Counted from the stretch's first letter, positions 46,089 through 55,465 are shown. The stretch is 64,000 nucleotides of DNA from an uncultured Opitutia bacterium (GCA_903900845.1 CAIUOU010000110.1:1-64000); one strand, 5' to 3'. Notes: generated by a model from the letters alone, not told the origin. A program made the numbers and translations.

Positions 46089-47708
46089 TTATTTTTTGCC
46101 CTTCGCTCCCTTGCCCTTCTTGGGGGCCTCGGGTGGAGGCGGGTCGGTGAGGGCGAGCGCGGCGGAGGTCTCCATTTGACGCGACCAGAGTGCCTCCAGC
46201 TCCCGGACTTTTTCCGGCTGCGCGGGGGCGAGGTTACGTTGTTCGCCGCGATCGCGGGACAGGTCGTAAAGCTCCCAGCCGCCTCCTTTCAGCGCGACGA
46301 GTTTCCAGTCGCCCGCGCGGATCGCCCGATGGCCCTCGTGTTCCCACCAGAGGAAGTCGCGGGCGATGTTCACGTCGGCCGCGAATGCCGGCACGAGGCT
46401 TCGTCCCGGCGCGGGTGGCACGTCATGGCCGCGAACCGCCGCGGGCTTCGTCGCGCCGGCTAGTTCCAGCAGGGTTGGCACGACGTCGATCAGATGCACC
46501 GGAGTGCGTCGCAATTCGCCGCGGGCTTTGATGCCGGCGGGCCAGTGCGCGATGAACGGTGTGGCGATGCCGCCCTCGTGCACCCAGGTCTTGTGGCGGC
46601 GGAAAGGTGTGTTGGCGGCGCTTGACCAACCGGGCCCTAGGCAAAGGTAGGTGCGCGCCGATCCCAACGGAGCTGAGGGATCGTGACCGTCCCCGCGCAC
46701 CATGATCTCGGCGCTGGCGCCGTTGTCGGAGGCGAAAAGGATTACGGTATCATCGAACGCCCCCATCGCCTTGAGCTGGGCGATCACGCGGCCGATCTCA
46801 CGGTCCATGCGGTCCACCATTGCGGCGTGCACCGCCATCTTGCCGGCCTGGAACCGGCGCTGCTCGGGCGTGAGTTCGGTCCAAGGGAGCGGGCGGTTGA
46901 TTTCACCCGGGCCGAGGATCGGGAACGCGTCGGGAAAGTGGTAGGGCGGCCCCACGTCGCGCTCCATTGGCGGCAGGTCGTGGTTGACCAGCCCCATGCG
47001 CCGCTGCCGGTCGTGACGCTCGGCGGCGATCTCGTCCCAGCCGCGGAGGTAGGTGTCGCGGTGGCGCGCGATGTCCTCGGCCGGCGCGTGGAGGGGAAAG
47101 TGCGGTGCGGTGAAGCACAGGTACTGGTAGAACGGGCGCCCGGGAAATTTCTCCGCGTGCTCGCGCAGGTACTTGATCGAGCGCTCGGCGGTGGCGACGG
47201 TCACGTGGTAATCGGGCGTCTGGACGTCGGGCACGCCGTCGTCGGTGTTACCCGGGGCCTTGAAGAAATTGTTCTGCCCCTGACCGATCTCGAAGCTGTG
47301 GTCGAAGCCGAGGTCGCGCGGGCGGCCGTCGATGTGCCATTTCCCGGAATGGTGGTTCCGGTAGCCGGCGGGCCGGAGTAGTTCGCTCACGAGCGGCGCC
47401 CAAACGGGACGCACGCCCCGGCCGCCGCTGGCGATGCCCGGCACGATGTCGCGGCGCACCTGCTGCGCGTAGTAGCCGGTGGTGATCGCGGCGCGGGAGG
47501 GCCAGCAGCGCGCGGTGTTGTACGCCTGGGTGAACCGCAGGCCGTTCCGGGCGAGAGCGTCAAGGTTGGGCGTCGGGATCTCGCCGCCGTAGCAGCCGAG
47601 GTCGGACCAGCCGAGATCGTCGGCGAGGATCACGAGGAAGTTCGGCCGCGCGGCCCGGGTGGAGACGGCGAACGCGAGCAAGGCGGCGAGCAGGACGGGG
47701 GTTCTCAT
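46089..47708 (-). CDS. Secreted sulfatase 2 (formylglycine type)
   Basis: 539-residue type I sulfatase. Signal peptide 1-20 (MRTPVLLAALLAFAVSTRAA), metal-binding VILADDLGWSDLGCYGG and maturation motif CWPSRAAITTGYY with C68 for formylglycine. The position after Cys is Trp, allowed in CxPxR. SGKWHID and FASDNGASAE follow. The tail PKKGKGAKGKK is very basic, like sulfatase 1. Together with the pectinesterase it suggests attack on sulfated or methyl-esterified acidic polysaccharide. The ATG at 47708 places the signal peptide at the start. Confidence 0.92.
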   Translation of the reverse strand: MRTPVLLAALLAFAVSTRAARPNFLVILADDLGWSDLGCYGGEIPTPNLDALARNGLRFTQAYNTARCWPSRAAITTGYYAQQVRRDIVPGIASGGRGVRPVWAPLVSELLRPAGYRNHHSGKWHIDGRPRDLGFDHSFEIGQGQNNFFKAPGNTDDGVPDVQTPDYHVTVATAERSIKYLREHAEKFPGRPFYQYLCFTAPHFPLHAPAEDIARHRDTYLRGWDEIAAERHDRQRRMGLVNHDLPPMERDVGPPYHFPDAFPILGPGEINRPLPWTELTPEQRRFQAGKMAVHAAMVDRMDREIGRVIAQLKAMGAFDDTVILFASDNGASAEIMVRGDGHDPSAPLGSARTYLCLGPGWSSAANTPFRRHKTWVHEGGIATPFIAHWPAGIKARGELRRTPVHLIDVVPTLLELAGATKPAAVRGHDVPPAPGRSLVPAFAADVNIARDFLWWEHEGHRAIRAGDWKLVALKGGGWELYDLSRDRGEQRNLAPAQPEKVRELEALWSRQMETSAALALTDPPPPEAPKKGKGAKGKK

Positions 47709-47801
47709 GCGGGGGCGGCGGCAGTGAACGGTCCGCCGCCGGCGGATGGCAAGCGCCACGGGCGCTTGCGGAGCCGCGGGGCTGTGCTGAAGCTCCCACC
47801 C

Positions 47802-48380
47802 ATGCTCGCCCCCGCGTTCGTCCGTGTTCTCGTGTTGATCGCCCTTGCGGCCGGTACGGTCTCGAGCGCGGGTGCCGTGCAGCGCGAGGAGTCCGTTGTG
47901 CTGCCCGACGGGAGGCGGGTCTCGATTGCGGTGCCGGCGGGGTTCAAGTTCGTCCAGTCGCGCGACTCCGGCGGGGCGCCGCGTGCCGCGTTGAACGCGT
48001 CCGACGGAGCGGCGAGCCTGGAGTTTTCCTTTCTGCCCGATCCCGACGGCAAGGCGCTGCGCCTCCGCGGGCGCAACGAGCTCATGGTGGAGTTTTTCCA
48101 GGAGTACGTCGCGGGTTCGGTGGAGAAGGCGATGGAGTTCCAGGAGCTTTCAGCCCGGCGCGGGGTGGGCACTTTCTGCGTGTTCACCGATGCCGCGCTG
48201 GTTGGGAAAACGAATCTTCCGCCGAACGAGTACCATCATCTCACCGCGGGCCTGAAGGCCTGGGCGGGCTGGATGGTCGTGTTCCGGCTTTTCAGCCAGG
48301 ACGTGAAGTCCGAACCGCACCTCGCGGCGCTGCGCGTGGTGCGGGAGAGCGTGGAAGAGCGGCCGGTGCCGCTGCGCTGA
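47802..48380 (+). CDS. Secreted hypothetical protein
   Basis: 192 residues from the ATG at 47802 (an ATG at 47724 would add 26 basic residues). The signal peptide is LVLIALAAGTVSSAGA. The mature part has VVLPDGRRVSIAVPAGFKFV, then SLEFSFLPDPDGKAL and ends ALRVVRESVEERPVPLR, the look of a single-domain periplasmic alpha/beta protein. I recognise no specific family. Divergent from sulfatase 2 with a 93-base gap. Confidence 0.65.
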   Translation: MLAPAFVRVLVLIALAAGTVSSAGAVQREESVVLPDGRRVSIAVPAGFKFVQSRDSGGAPRAALNASDGAASLEFSFLPDPDGKALRLRGRNELMVEFFQEYVAGSVEKAMEFQELSARRGVGTFCVFTDAALVGKTNLPPNEYHHLTAGLKAWAGWMVVFRLFSQDVKSEPHLAALRVVRESVEERPVPLR

Positions 48381-48413
48381 AGCGGGGGACTGAAGGATGG
48401 CGCGGTGCGCCGG

Positions 48414-49610
48414 TCAGAGCTTGCGGACGGCGTAGGCCATCGCTTCGGCGATACGCTCGAACTGCTCCTCGGTGTGCATGGCGGAGATCGCGGTGCGCAC
48501 AAGGTCTTTGCCGGCGGGCACGGCGGGCGCGATGGACATGACGGTGAAGACGCCCTTTTCCATCAGGGCCCGCCAGAAGAGGTAAACGCGCTCCTTGGAG
48601 CCGAGCACGATCGGGACGGCTGGGGTCTCGCTTTCCCAGGTGTCCAGCCCGAGCGACTTGAGCATCGCTCGGTAGCGCCGGGTGTTGGCCCAGAGCTTCT
48701 CAAGGTGTTGCGGTTCCTGCTGCATGATCTGCAGCGAGGTCTGCGCGATCGCGGCCTGGCTCGGGCTGATGGCGGCGGAGAAGATCGTCTGCTTCGAGTG
48801 CGAGCGCAGGTACTCGATGATCTCGCGTGAGGCCGCGATGAAGCCTCCGGTGCTGGCGAGGGACTTCGACATGCTGCCGCAGACGACGTCGACCTTGTCG
48901 TTGAGGTTGAAATGGTCGGCGGTGCCGCGGCCGCGCCGGCCGAGCACGCCGAAGCCGTGGGCGTCGTCGAGCACCGTGAAGCAGCCGTGTTCCTCGGCGA
49001 TCTCGGTGAGCTCGGGCAGGCGCGCGATATGGCCCTCCATCGAGTAAACACCCTCGATGACCATCATTTTCGCGGCCTCGGAGCCGAGCGAGGTCAGGAC
49101 GTTGCGGAGATCCTCGGGACTGTTGTGCGAGAAGCGCTCCACCGTGGCCATCGAGAGCCTGATGCCGTCCCACAGGCACGAGTGGATGTTTTTGTCGGCG
49201 AGGATGAGGTCGCCCTTCTGCGCGAAGGCCGCGACGCTCGAGAGGCAGGAGAGGTAGCCGGCGACGTGGATGTGGCAGGCTTCGCGCCCGAGGAACTCAG
49301 CCAGCTTCTCCTCGAGCTCCACGTGGTAGAAGCGCGAACCGTTCGAGGTGCGTGCCCCGGTGGTGCTCGTGCCCCATTTGCTCATGGCGGCCTGGCCGGC
49401 CTCGATCACCTTCGGGTGAAACGACAACCCCAGGTAGTCGTTGCTGGAGAGCATGATCATGTCGCGGCCGTTGAGCCTCACGTTGGTGCCCGTCTGGGCT
49501 TCCATCGCGTGGTAGTAAGGCGCGTACTTCAGCCTCATCTTCGTCGCGTAATCGTCCTGGCAGCGGGAGAGCAGGGCTTTCCGGTTGCGGGTGAAGAGGC
49601 TGAGCGGCAT
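48414..49610 (-). CDS. Alpha-oxoamine synthase family PLP enzyme (serine palmitoyltransferase / KBL / BioF-like)
   Basis: 398-residue fold-type I PLP enzyme that condenses an amino acid with an acyl thioester. It shows PYYHAMEAQTGTNVRLNGRD, MIMLSSNDYLGLSFHPKVIE, RTSNGSRFYHVELEEKLAEF, VLDDAHGFGVLGRRGRG and the PLP lysine in CGSMSKSLASTGGFIA. The N-terminus resembles serine palmitoyltransferase-like members making the sphingoid base. No bio genes are near, so a biotin role is doubtful; sphingolipid or sulfonolipid-type synthesis is an alternative. It stands alone on its strand with a 67-base gap to the next gene. Confidence 0.8.
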   Translation of the reverse strand: MPLSLFTRNRKALLSRCQDDYATKMRLKYAPYYHAMEAQTGTNVRLNGRDMIMLSSNDYLGLSFHPKVIEAGQAAMSKWGTSTTGARTSNGSRFYHVELEEKLAEFLGREACHIHVAGYLSCLSSVAAFAQKGDLILADKNIHSCLWDGIRLSMATVERFSHNSPEDLRNVLTSLGSEAAKMMVIEGVYSMEGHIARLPELTEIAEEHGCFTVLDDAHGFGVLGRRGRGTADHFNLNDKVDVVCGSMSKSLASTGGFIAASREIIEYLRSHSKQTIFSAAISPSQAAIAQTSLQIMQQEPQHLEKLWANTRRYRAMLKSLGLDTWESETPAVPIVLGSKERVYLFWRALMEKGVFTVMSIAPAVPAGKDLVRTAISAMHTEEQFERIAEAMAYAVRKL

Positions 49611-49677
49611 GCGGCGCGAACCGTGGTTCCCGACTCGCGGGATTGCAAATGAAAGTTCCCCCGCGGCGCGGGTTCGA

Positions 49678-50850
49678 CTACCCCCGCGCGGAGCGCAGTT
49701 CGGAAAGCCAGCCGTCGAGTTCCGTGGCGTGATCCCGCCAAGTGCGGATCGGGCGGCGGCGGGCCGCCGCGGTCAACTCCGCGAGCAGTGCCGGTTCGGC
49801 GAGCAGTCGGCCGATCGCCTCCGCCAGGCCGTCCGGGGTGGCTTCCCTCATGGTGAGGCAACCTCCGCCCGCCGCGGCCTCGCCGAGCGCGCCGCGGCCG
49901 GAGCAAACGCACGGCTTGCCGCGGGCCACGCTCTCCAGCACCGGGAGCCCGAATCCCTCGGCGATGGAGGGGTAGACGGTGAAGCTGCAGGCGGCGTAGG
50001 CGGCCGCCACCGTCGCGTCTTCCGCCGGGCCGTCGTGCCGCAAGGGCCGTCCGGCCGCCTGCAGCGCGCGAAGGCGCGCGAGCGCCCGCGCGCCGGTGGC
50101 GGGCTGCAGCAGCCCGATCAACCGCAGCTCGAAGCGGAAGCCGCGGTCCCAGAGCCGTTCGGCGGCCTCAAGCAGCGCGAGGTGATTCTTGCGGCCCTCG
50201 ATGCTCCCCACGCAGAGCACCAATGGAGTCTCCGGGAGCGCACCGGCCGGCGGTGACGCGGCTTCCAGGTCCGTGCCGAGCGGGATCGCGCGCACGGGTG
50301 GCGTGCGCGGGATTCCGAGCCACCGCCAGTAGTCGACCAGCGCGTCGCGCGAGTCGGCCGACACGGCGGCGATCCCGTCGAAGTCCAGCAACTCCTGCAG
50401 GTACGCCGGGAAACGCGCCACCGTGCCGGGCGGGGTGAGCTCGGGGAGGCGGAGCGCGATGGCGTCGTGAAAGATCGCGACGCGCGGGCCGGCGGTCGCC
50501 CGGAAAAGCGCCGGCAGCGCGGCGGCCACGCCCGGGGAAAAGATTTCGGGCACGATGAGTCCCGCGTTGGCCGGGAGCGGCGGGGCCTCCGGGTGCCGCA
50601 GGCGCCGGAAGGTGCCGAGCCACCGCCGTGCGAGCGGCCATCGCGCGCCTCGGCCCGTTGTTCCCCCGGGATGGGCAAGGTTGGCCTCTTCCCATGCCTC
50701 CAGCGGCCGCCACGCGCGCCGGTGGGGATCGTGCGTGATCGCGATGGCTTCCGCGCCCAGCGCGTTCCGCAACGAACGTGCCACGCGTTGCACGCCGGTG
50801 CGCGCGCGTGTGTGCGACGTGTGGGAAAGATCGACGAGGACGGGCGGCAT
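49678..50850 (-). CDS. GT-B glycosyltransferase family 1/4
   Basis: 390-residue cytoplasmic glycosyltransferase. The N-half (VDLSHTSHTRARTGVQRVAR, IVPEIFSPGVAAALPALF) and the C-half nucleotide-sugar site (CVGSIEGRKNHLALLEAAE, VYPSIAEGFGLPVLESVA) give the two-Rossmann GT-B layout with the EGFGLPVLE motif of GT4. The start has only a one-base overlap with the upstream membrane protein stop (TGATG at 50848-50852). It probably adds a sugar to a surface glycan; donor and acceptor unknown. Confidence 0.85.
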   Translation of the reverse strand: MPPVLVDLSHTSHTRARTGVQRVARSLRNALGAEAIAITHDPHRRAWRPLEAWEEANLAHPGGTTGRGARWPLARRWLGTFRRLRHPEAPPLPANAGLIVPEIFSPGVAAALPALFRATAGPRVAIFHDAIALRLPELTPPGTVARFPAYLQELLDFDGIAAVSADSRDALVDYWRWLGIPRTPPVRAIPLGTDLEAASPPAGALPETPLVLCVGSIEGRKNHLALLEAAERLWDRGFRFELRLIGLLQPATGARALARLRALQAAGRPLRHDGPAEDATVAAAYAACSFTVYPSIAEGFGLPVLESVARGKPCVCSGRGALGEAAAGGGCLTMREATPDGLAEAIGRLLAEPALLAELTAAARRRPIRTWRDHATELDGWLSELRSARG

Positions 50851-52352
50851 CAGGGCGGCGCGAGGCGCCAGAGTCCGACGTTGCCGACGCGCGCGACGCG
50901 GGTCCAGTTCCCGGGACAGCGCCGGAAAGCCTCGGTCGCCTCCGATTCGAAGAGCACCGCGCCGATCTCCCGGTCGGCGGTTTGGAGCCGTTCCGCGTGG
51001 CGCGTGAAGTCCGCCGGCTGCAGCTGGTCGGAGCGCAGGACGGCGAACGGGGTGTAGTAATAGAGCGCGCCGCTGAAGGCGGAGCACACCACGAGCGCGC
51101 CCGGGCGGAAACGTGCGAGGGCGGCCCCGGCGCCGTCGGCATACGCCTGCTCGTAGCGCCGCATCTCGAACACGGCGAGGCGCGGCGACCAGTGGACCGC
51201 GATCGCCGCGGCCCAGAGGACGAGGACCGCCGCCGCCGCCGGGCGGAAGACCCGCGGCCAGCGCGCGCCCGGCCCCCGCGCCAGCGCCTCGACCCCGATG
51301 AGACCGGCGAGGATGAGGGCGGGCATCGCCGGCAGGATGAAGCGCAGGCACCACCAGACCTCATGGGAAACCTCGTAGAAGGCGTAACATCCCGCGATCG
51401 CCGCGAACACGAGTAACAGCGCCAGCAGCCGCCGGCCCCGTGTTTCCTTCCGGGCCGCCGCGGCCAGCGGCAGCGCCAGCAGCGCCGCTGGCAGCAGCAG
51501 CGCGAGCCACTTGGCGAAGTGGAGCGCCGTCCGCGGACCGTATTCCAGCGCGAACGCCGCCCCGATGTTGCCATAGCCCGAGGCGAGCGGGTGCCCGTAG
51601 AGCGCGTGGTTGTACCAGGCCAGCCACGCCGCTCCCGGCAGGCCCCCGGCGACGAACGCCGCCCAGCGTCTCGGGGAAAATCCGATGAGCAGGAGCAGCG
51701 CCGGTGCCAGCAGAAGGTTGGTCGGCCGCACCAAGGTGGCGACCGCGAGCGCCCCTCCGGCCGCCGCCGCCCAGGCCGAGGAGCCGCCGGCGCGCAGTCC
51801 CGCGACGAGCGCCGCGAGCCCCCACGTGGTCGCCAACGTGTCGCTCAAGGGCTGGATCGAGGTGAAAAGAAACACTGGGCAGGCCGCCAGCGCGACCACC
51901 CCGGCGCCCGCGAGCGGTGGTCCGAGTCCGAGCCAGCGGGCGGCAAGGTACATCAGCGCCAGCGCGCCCACCGCGGCCCCGAGCATGACGGCTGATGTGC
52001 CGGCACCGGTTCCCAACACGGCTTGGGCCGCGGCGAGGTGCAGCGGCAGTCCCGTGGGGTAGGTGGGATTCAGCCGGTCGGCGTCACGCGCCGGGAAAAA
52101 CCCCTGGGGCAGGAAGTGCATCCGGTCCAGCCGCGCCACGGGGCCAAGCTCAGGCGGCGCGCGCAAGGTCTCCTGCAGCCGGCCTTCGCCGAGGAGCCGC
52201 GCGCTGTTCAGGTACCCTGAGGAGTCGGCGCCTCCCGCCACCACCGCTGCATGGCGGTGGAGAAAGACGGCGTACAGCAAGAGGGCCGCGATCCCCGCCA
52301 GGAGCGGCCAGCGGGCGAACGCTCGTCCGGAGGGGGGATTCGGATTTGACAT
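50850..52352 (-). CDS. Multi-spanning GT-C-like membrane protein
   Basis: 500-residue inner-membrane protein with about ten to twelve helices. The first periplasmic loop after helix 1 contains the acidic start GGADSSGYLNSARLLGEGRL, the place where GT39/ArnT-type glycosyltransferases carry their catalytic Asp. A soluble C-terminal part of about 90 residues follows (RYEQAYADGAGAALARFRPG). This points to a polyprenyl-phosphate-sugar-dependent glycosyltransferase of uncertain substrate. Translationally coupled to the GT-B gene at 49678-50850. Divergent from 52463. Confidence 0.7.
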   Translation of the reverse strand: MSNPNPPSGRAFARWPLLAGIAALLLYAVFLHRHAAVVAGGADSSGYLNSARLLGEGRLQETLRAPPELGPVARLDRMHFLPQGFFPARDADRLNPTYPTGLPLHLAAAQAVLGTGAGTSAVMLGAAVGALALMYLAARWLGLGPPLAGAGVVALAACPVFLFTSIQPLSDTLATTWGLAALVAGLRAGGSSAWAAAAGGALAVATLVRPTNLLLAPALLLLIGFSPRRWAAFVAGGLPGAAWLAWYNHALYGHPLASGYGNIGAAFALEYGPRTALHFAKWLALLLPAALLALPLAAAARKETRGRRLLALLLVFAAIAGCYAFYEVSHEVWWCLRFILPAMPALILAGLIGVEALARGPGARWPRVFRPAAAAVLVLWAAAIAVHWSPRLAVFEMRRYEQAYADGAGAALARFRPGALVVCSAFSGALYYYTPFAVLRSDQLQPADFTRHAERLQTADREIGAVLFESEATEAFRRCPGNWTRVARVGNVGLWRLAPP

Positions 52353-52462
52353 GCCGCGGTCGCGTTTTGGGATTCGCGCACCCTGTCTGTGGCAAAAACG
52401 GAATTCAAGCGCCCGCGCGGTCCGCGGTCCCCCTTCTGCCGGCGCCGGTCCGCCTGCCGCGC

Positions 52463-54049
52463 ATGACGCGTCCGCCCGACGACGCCCCGCGCGGCTTCCT
52501 CCTGCGGTGGTTGCGGCTCCGCCCGCGCCTCGTGCTGGCGGGCCTGGTGGCCGGTTTTTTACTGGCGGTGGCGGAGTTCCATGACCCGGACCGCGGGTTC
52601 ACGAGTCTGCTCTCGATCGGTGATATCCTCGGTGAGACCAAGGTGAGCGCGTTGCGCGCGGTGCCCCACCATGTTTACGAGGGCTCGGCGGGTTACGATG
52701 GCGCCTACTACGTGCAGCTGGCGCTGCATCCCGCGCTCGACAACCCGGAGCTGCTGCGGGCGATCGACAACCTGCCCTACCGCGCCCGTCGCATCCTCAC
52801 GAGCTGGGCGGCATGGGCGCTCGGCGCGGGCCGGCCGGCGTGGGTTGTGCCGGCCTACGCTCTGCTCAACGTCGGCTGCTGGCTCGTGCTCGGCTGGGTG
52901 CTGTTGCGGTGGTTCCCCCCGGATGGCTGGGGCAACGTGATCCGCTGGAGCGCGGTGATGTTTTCCCACGGCATGTGCATGAGCGTTCGCCATTCGCTCG
53001 TCGACGGCCCGGCGCTGCTGCTCGTCGCGCTGGCCATGCGTTGGCTGGAGGATGGTCGCGGCGTGGCCGGCGGGGCCGCGCTCGCGCTTTCGGGTCTGGC
53101 CAAGGAGACCAGTCTCCTGGCCGCCGCCGGCTTGCGGGTCGACCTGCGGGCGCCGCGCACTTGGCCGGCGGTCGCCGGGCAGGTCGCCCTCGTGGCGGCG
53201 CCGCTCTTCGCCTGGATGGCTTACGTCCGCTGGCGCTTCGGCCCGGCCGAGGATCCGGGCATGGGCAACTTCACCTATCCGTTCGCCGGCTACCTCGAGA
53301 AACTTGGCGCATCCCTGCGTGATGCCGGTGCCACCGACGCGACGCCGCTGGCCTGGGCCACGCTCGCCACCGTGGCGGCGCTGGCGGTGCAGTGGGGTTT
53401 CCTCGCGTTCCGGCCGCGCCCGGAGGATCGCTGGTGGCGCGTCGGCGCGGCTTTCGCGTTGATGGCGGTTTTCCTGTCCACCCCGGTGTGGGAAGGCTAT
53501 CCGGGCGCGTCGACCCGTGTGCTGCTACCGATGACGCTCGCCTTCAATATTCTCGTTCCCCGCGGAAGGAAGTGGCTGCCGGTCCTGCTGGCGGGAAATC
53601 TCACGGTTGCGGCGGCGGTCTTCGAGTATTCGCCGCCGCGCGAGTTCTTCGCGGTGCGCGCGGAGGATACGGTGCGTGACGCGGTACGGGTTTCCGCGGG
53701 CAAGGGCTGGCACGGGCCGGAGCGGCACGGCCGAAACACCTGGCGCTGGAGCGCGGGGAAGGCGGAGCTTCGGTTGCACAACTCGAGTGGAGCGCCGTTG
53801 AAAGTGGCGATGAGCGGTCTGGTTGGGGCTGGATCCGGGGAGCAGCGCTTGCGGGTGACCGCGGGGGAGCGGATGCTCTTCGGCGACACCTTCGGCGTTA
53901 AGCCCGGCGAGATGCGCTTCGGCCTCACGCTCCCCGCGGGGGAGACGGTTCTAAGCTTTGAGTGCGACCAGCCGGGCCGCCGGATCGGCACCGACCCGCG
54001 CGAGCTGGCTTATCAGGTCATAAACCTTGAGATCAGCGTGCGACGTTGA
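52463..54049 (+). CDS. GT-C-like membrane protein with C-terminal beta-domain
   Basis: 528 residues from the ATG at 52463; longer in-frame starts would overlap the divergent gene. About ten helices (to about 395). The first loop has EGSAGYDGAYYVQLALHP, with the YDG-aromatic motif typical of GT-C mannosyltransferase-like proteins. From about 410 a soluble domain begins SAGKGWHGPERHGRNTWRW and continues AELRLHNSSGAPLKVAMSGL. The same domain type, GRGWH...RWGG with LSFFNPLPVP, ends the protein at 62104-64000. A likely surface-polysaccharide glycosyltransferase. Confidence 0.72.
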   Translation: MTRPPDDAPRGFLLRWLRLRPRLVLAGLVAGFLLAVAEFHDPDRGFTSLLSIGDILGETKVSALRAVPHHVYEGSAGYDGAYYVQLALHPALDNPELLRAIDNLPYRARRILTSWAAWALGAGRPAWVVPAYALLNVGCWLVLGWVLLRWFPPDGWGNVIRWSAVMFSHGMCMSVRHSLVDGPALLLVALAMRWLEDGRGVAGGAALALSGLAKETSLLAAAGLRVDLRAPRTWPAVAGQVALVAAPLFAWMAYVRWRFGPAEDPGMGNFTYPFAGYLEKLGASLRDAGATDATPLAWATLATVAALAVQWGFLAFRPRPEDRWWRVGAAFALMAVFLSTPVWEGYPGASTRVLLPMTLAFNILVPRGRKWLPVLLAGNLTVAAAVFEYSPPREFFAVRAEDTVRDAVRVSAGKGWHGPERHGRNTWRWSAGKAELRLHNSSGAPLKVAMSGLVGAGSGEQRLRVTAGERMLFGDTFGVKPGEMRFGLTLPAGETVLSFECDQPGRRIGTDPRELAYQVINLEISVRR

Positions 54050-54520
54050 GGCGGAGCTTTTGGAACCGGGAGGCCCGGAAGGGTCGGAAAAGCAAGGCGA
54101 GGTTCCAATCCTGGCGGTTGGTGTAGCCGCGGCTGCAGCCGCGGACCATCCTGAGACCCCTGCCGTCGAAGGCTCTTCCGTCTCGCTCCACGGGTTTTCA
54201 ACCACGGATGCCAACGGATGGGTGGTGCGGGGGTTCTTGGATAGAACCACGAGGGACGCCAAGGCACCCTAAGCGGAAGCAGCGGGAACTAGTCGGTCGA
54301 GGTCGTGCCCCGCGCCAGGTTGGCGATATTCCACTGCGATCAGCCTCCGTGCCTTCCTGAGTTCCGTGGGCTAACCCCGCCCTTTCGGGCCTTCATCCCG
54401 TTTGTGGCGCCAGTTCCTCCGTGCCTCGGAGTCTCGGTGGGAAAAATTTCGTGGCACGGTCCGCGTTGGCGCGGGGTTGCGCTCCGGTCCGGAAACTGAA
54501 GCATCCGCGGCCTTCCGCCG
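54050..54520. other. Repeat-bearing intergenic region
   Basis: About 470 bases between two plus-strand genes, with no coding frame that convinces. 54060-54222 parallels 660-800: AAGCAAGG, GGTTGGTGTAG, the hairpin at 54127-54144, CCGTCGAAGGC, TTTCAACCACGGATG. 54240-54275 contains GAACCACGAGGGACGCCAAGG. The rest (54280-54520) shows nothing recognisable. Confidence 0.75.
54127..54144. repeat. GTAGCC-type hairpin, copy 4
   Basis: Perfect 18-bp palindrome CCGCGGCTGCAGCCGCGG after TGTAG, followed by ACCATC. It differs from copy 1 by compensating changes on both arms (GAGG/CCTC to GCGG/CCGC), so base pairing is preserved while sequence changes. Confidence 0.8.
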
Positions 54521-55465
54521 ATGAGTTCCTTCCTCGAGCCTTTTCTCCGCTTACTGCCGCCGTACCGACGGGCGGCGCGGGAAAACGAGAGGCTGCGGCG
54601 GGACCTCGCGGAGCTGAAATCGGCCCACGCCGACTGGGTGCGATTCTTCCCGCCCGGGCATTTCTATTCTCCGCTGCCTTCACGCGAGGAGACCGCGGAG
54701 GCTTTCGCGCGCGGCGGCTTCGGACCGCCTTTTCCCGGGGTCGACCTGAATGAGGCGGGGCAGGTGGAGAGGTTGGAACGCTTCGCCGGATGGTACGCCG
54801 AGCAGCCTTTCCCCGAGGAAGCGGCCCCCGGGCGGCGCTTTCATCTCGCGAATCCATCCTACGGCCATTTCGACGCGATCATGCTCTACGCGATGCTGCG
54901 CGAGGCGCGGCCTCGACGGATCATCGAGGTGGGGTCGGGTTTCAGTTCGGCCGCGATGCTCGACCTCAACGAGCACGTGCTCGGTGGCGCGGTGGACTTC
55001 ACCTTCATCGATCCCGACATGCGGCGTCTGCGTCCCCTGCTGCGCGAGGGCGACGCGGGTCGCGTCACGCTGGTCGAGCGCCGGGTGCAGGAGGTGCCGC
55101 TGGAAACGTTCGCCGCGCTCGGGGCGGGCGATGTGCTGTTCATCGACTCGTCGCACGTGAGCAAGATCGGGAGCGACGTGAACCGGCTCTACTTCGACGT
55201 GCTGCCCGCGCTGGCGCCCGGCGTGCTCATCCACATCCACGATGTCGCCGGCAACCTGGAGTACCCGCGCGAGTGGTTCGACGAAGGCCGCGCGTGGAAC
55301 GAGCAGTATCTGCTGCGCGCGTTCCTGATGCATAACGCGGCCTACCGCATCGAGCTCTTCACCGGCTGGCTTTTCAACACCCGCCACGCGTGGTTCCGCG
55401 AACGGATGCCGCTCTGCGCCCGCGGCGGGGGCGGCCAGCTCTGGCTGCGCAAGCTCGCCCGCTGA
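54521..55465 (+). CDS. Class I SAM-dependent methyltransferase
   Basis: 314-residue methyltransferase. A basic N-terminal helix (RAARENERLRRDLAELK) precedes motif I RIIEVGSGFSSAAMLDLNEH, the acidic FTFIDPDMRRLRPLL, and VLFIDSSHVSKIGSDVN then LIHIHDVAGNLEYPREW. The FIDSSH and HDV metal-type residues resemble the Methyltransf_24 group, which methylates sugars or small O-acceptors. Surrounded by glycosyltransferase-like membrane proteins, it may methylate a surface glycan. Confidence 0.82.
   Translation: MSSFLEPFLRLLPPYRRAARENERLRRDLAELKSAHADWVRFFPPGHFYSPLPSREETAEAFARGGFGPPFPGVDLNEAGQVERLERFAGWYAEQPFPEEAAPGRRFHLANPSYGHFDAIMLYAMLREARPRRIIEVGSGFSSAAMLDLNEHVLGGAVDFTFIDPDMRRLRPLLREGDAGRVTLVERRVQEVPLETFAALGAGDVLFIDSSHVSKIGSDVNRLYFDVLPALAPGVLIHIHDVAGNLEYPREWFDEGRAWNEQYLLRAFLMHNAAYRIELFTGWLFNTRHAWFRERMPLCARGGGGQLWLRKLAR

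Noticed and set aside
48414-49610. Calling the alpha-oxoamine synthase bioF or kbl
   Set aside because: No biotin or threonine-degradation genes are adjacent and the N-terminus does not decide between subfamilies, so no symbol was given.
54451-54470. Sigma-54-type promoter at TGGCACGG
   Set aside because: The -24 half looks right, but the spacing and the -12 GC element do not match TGGCAC-N5-TTGC.
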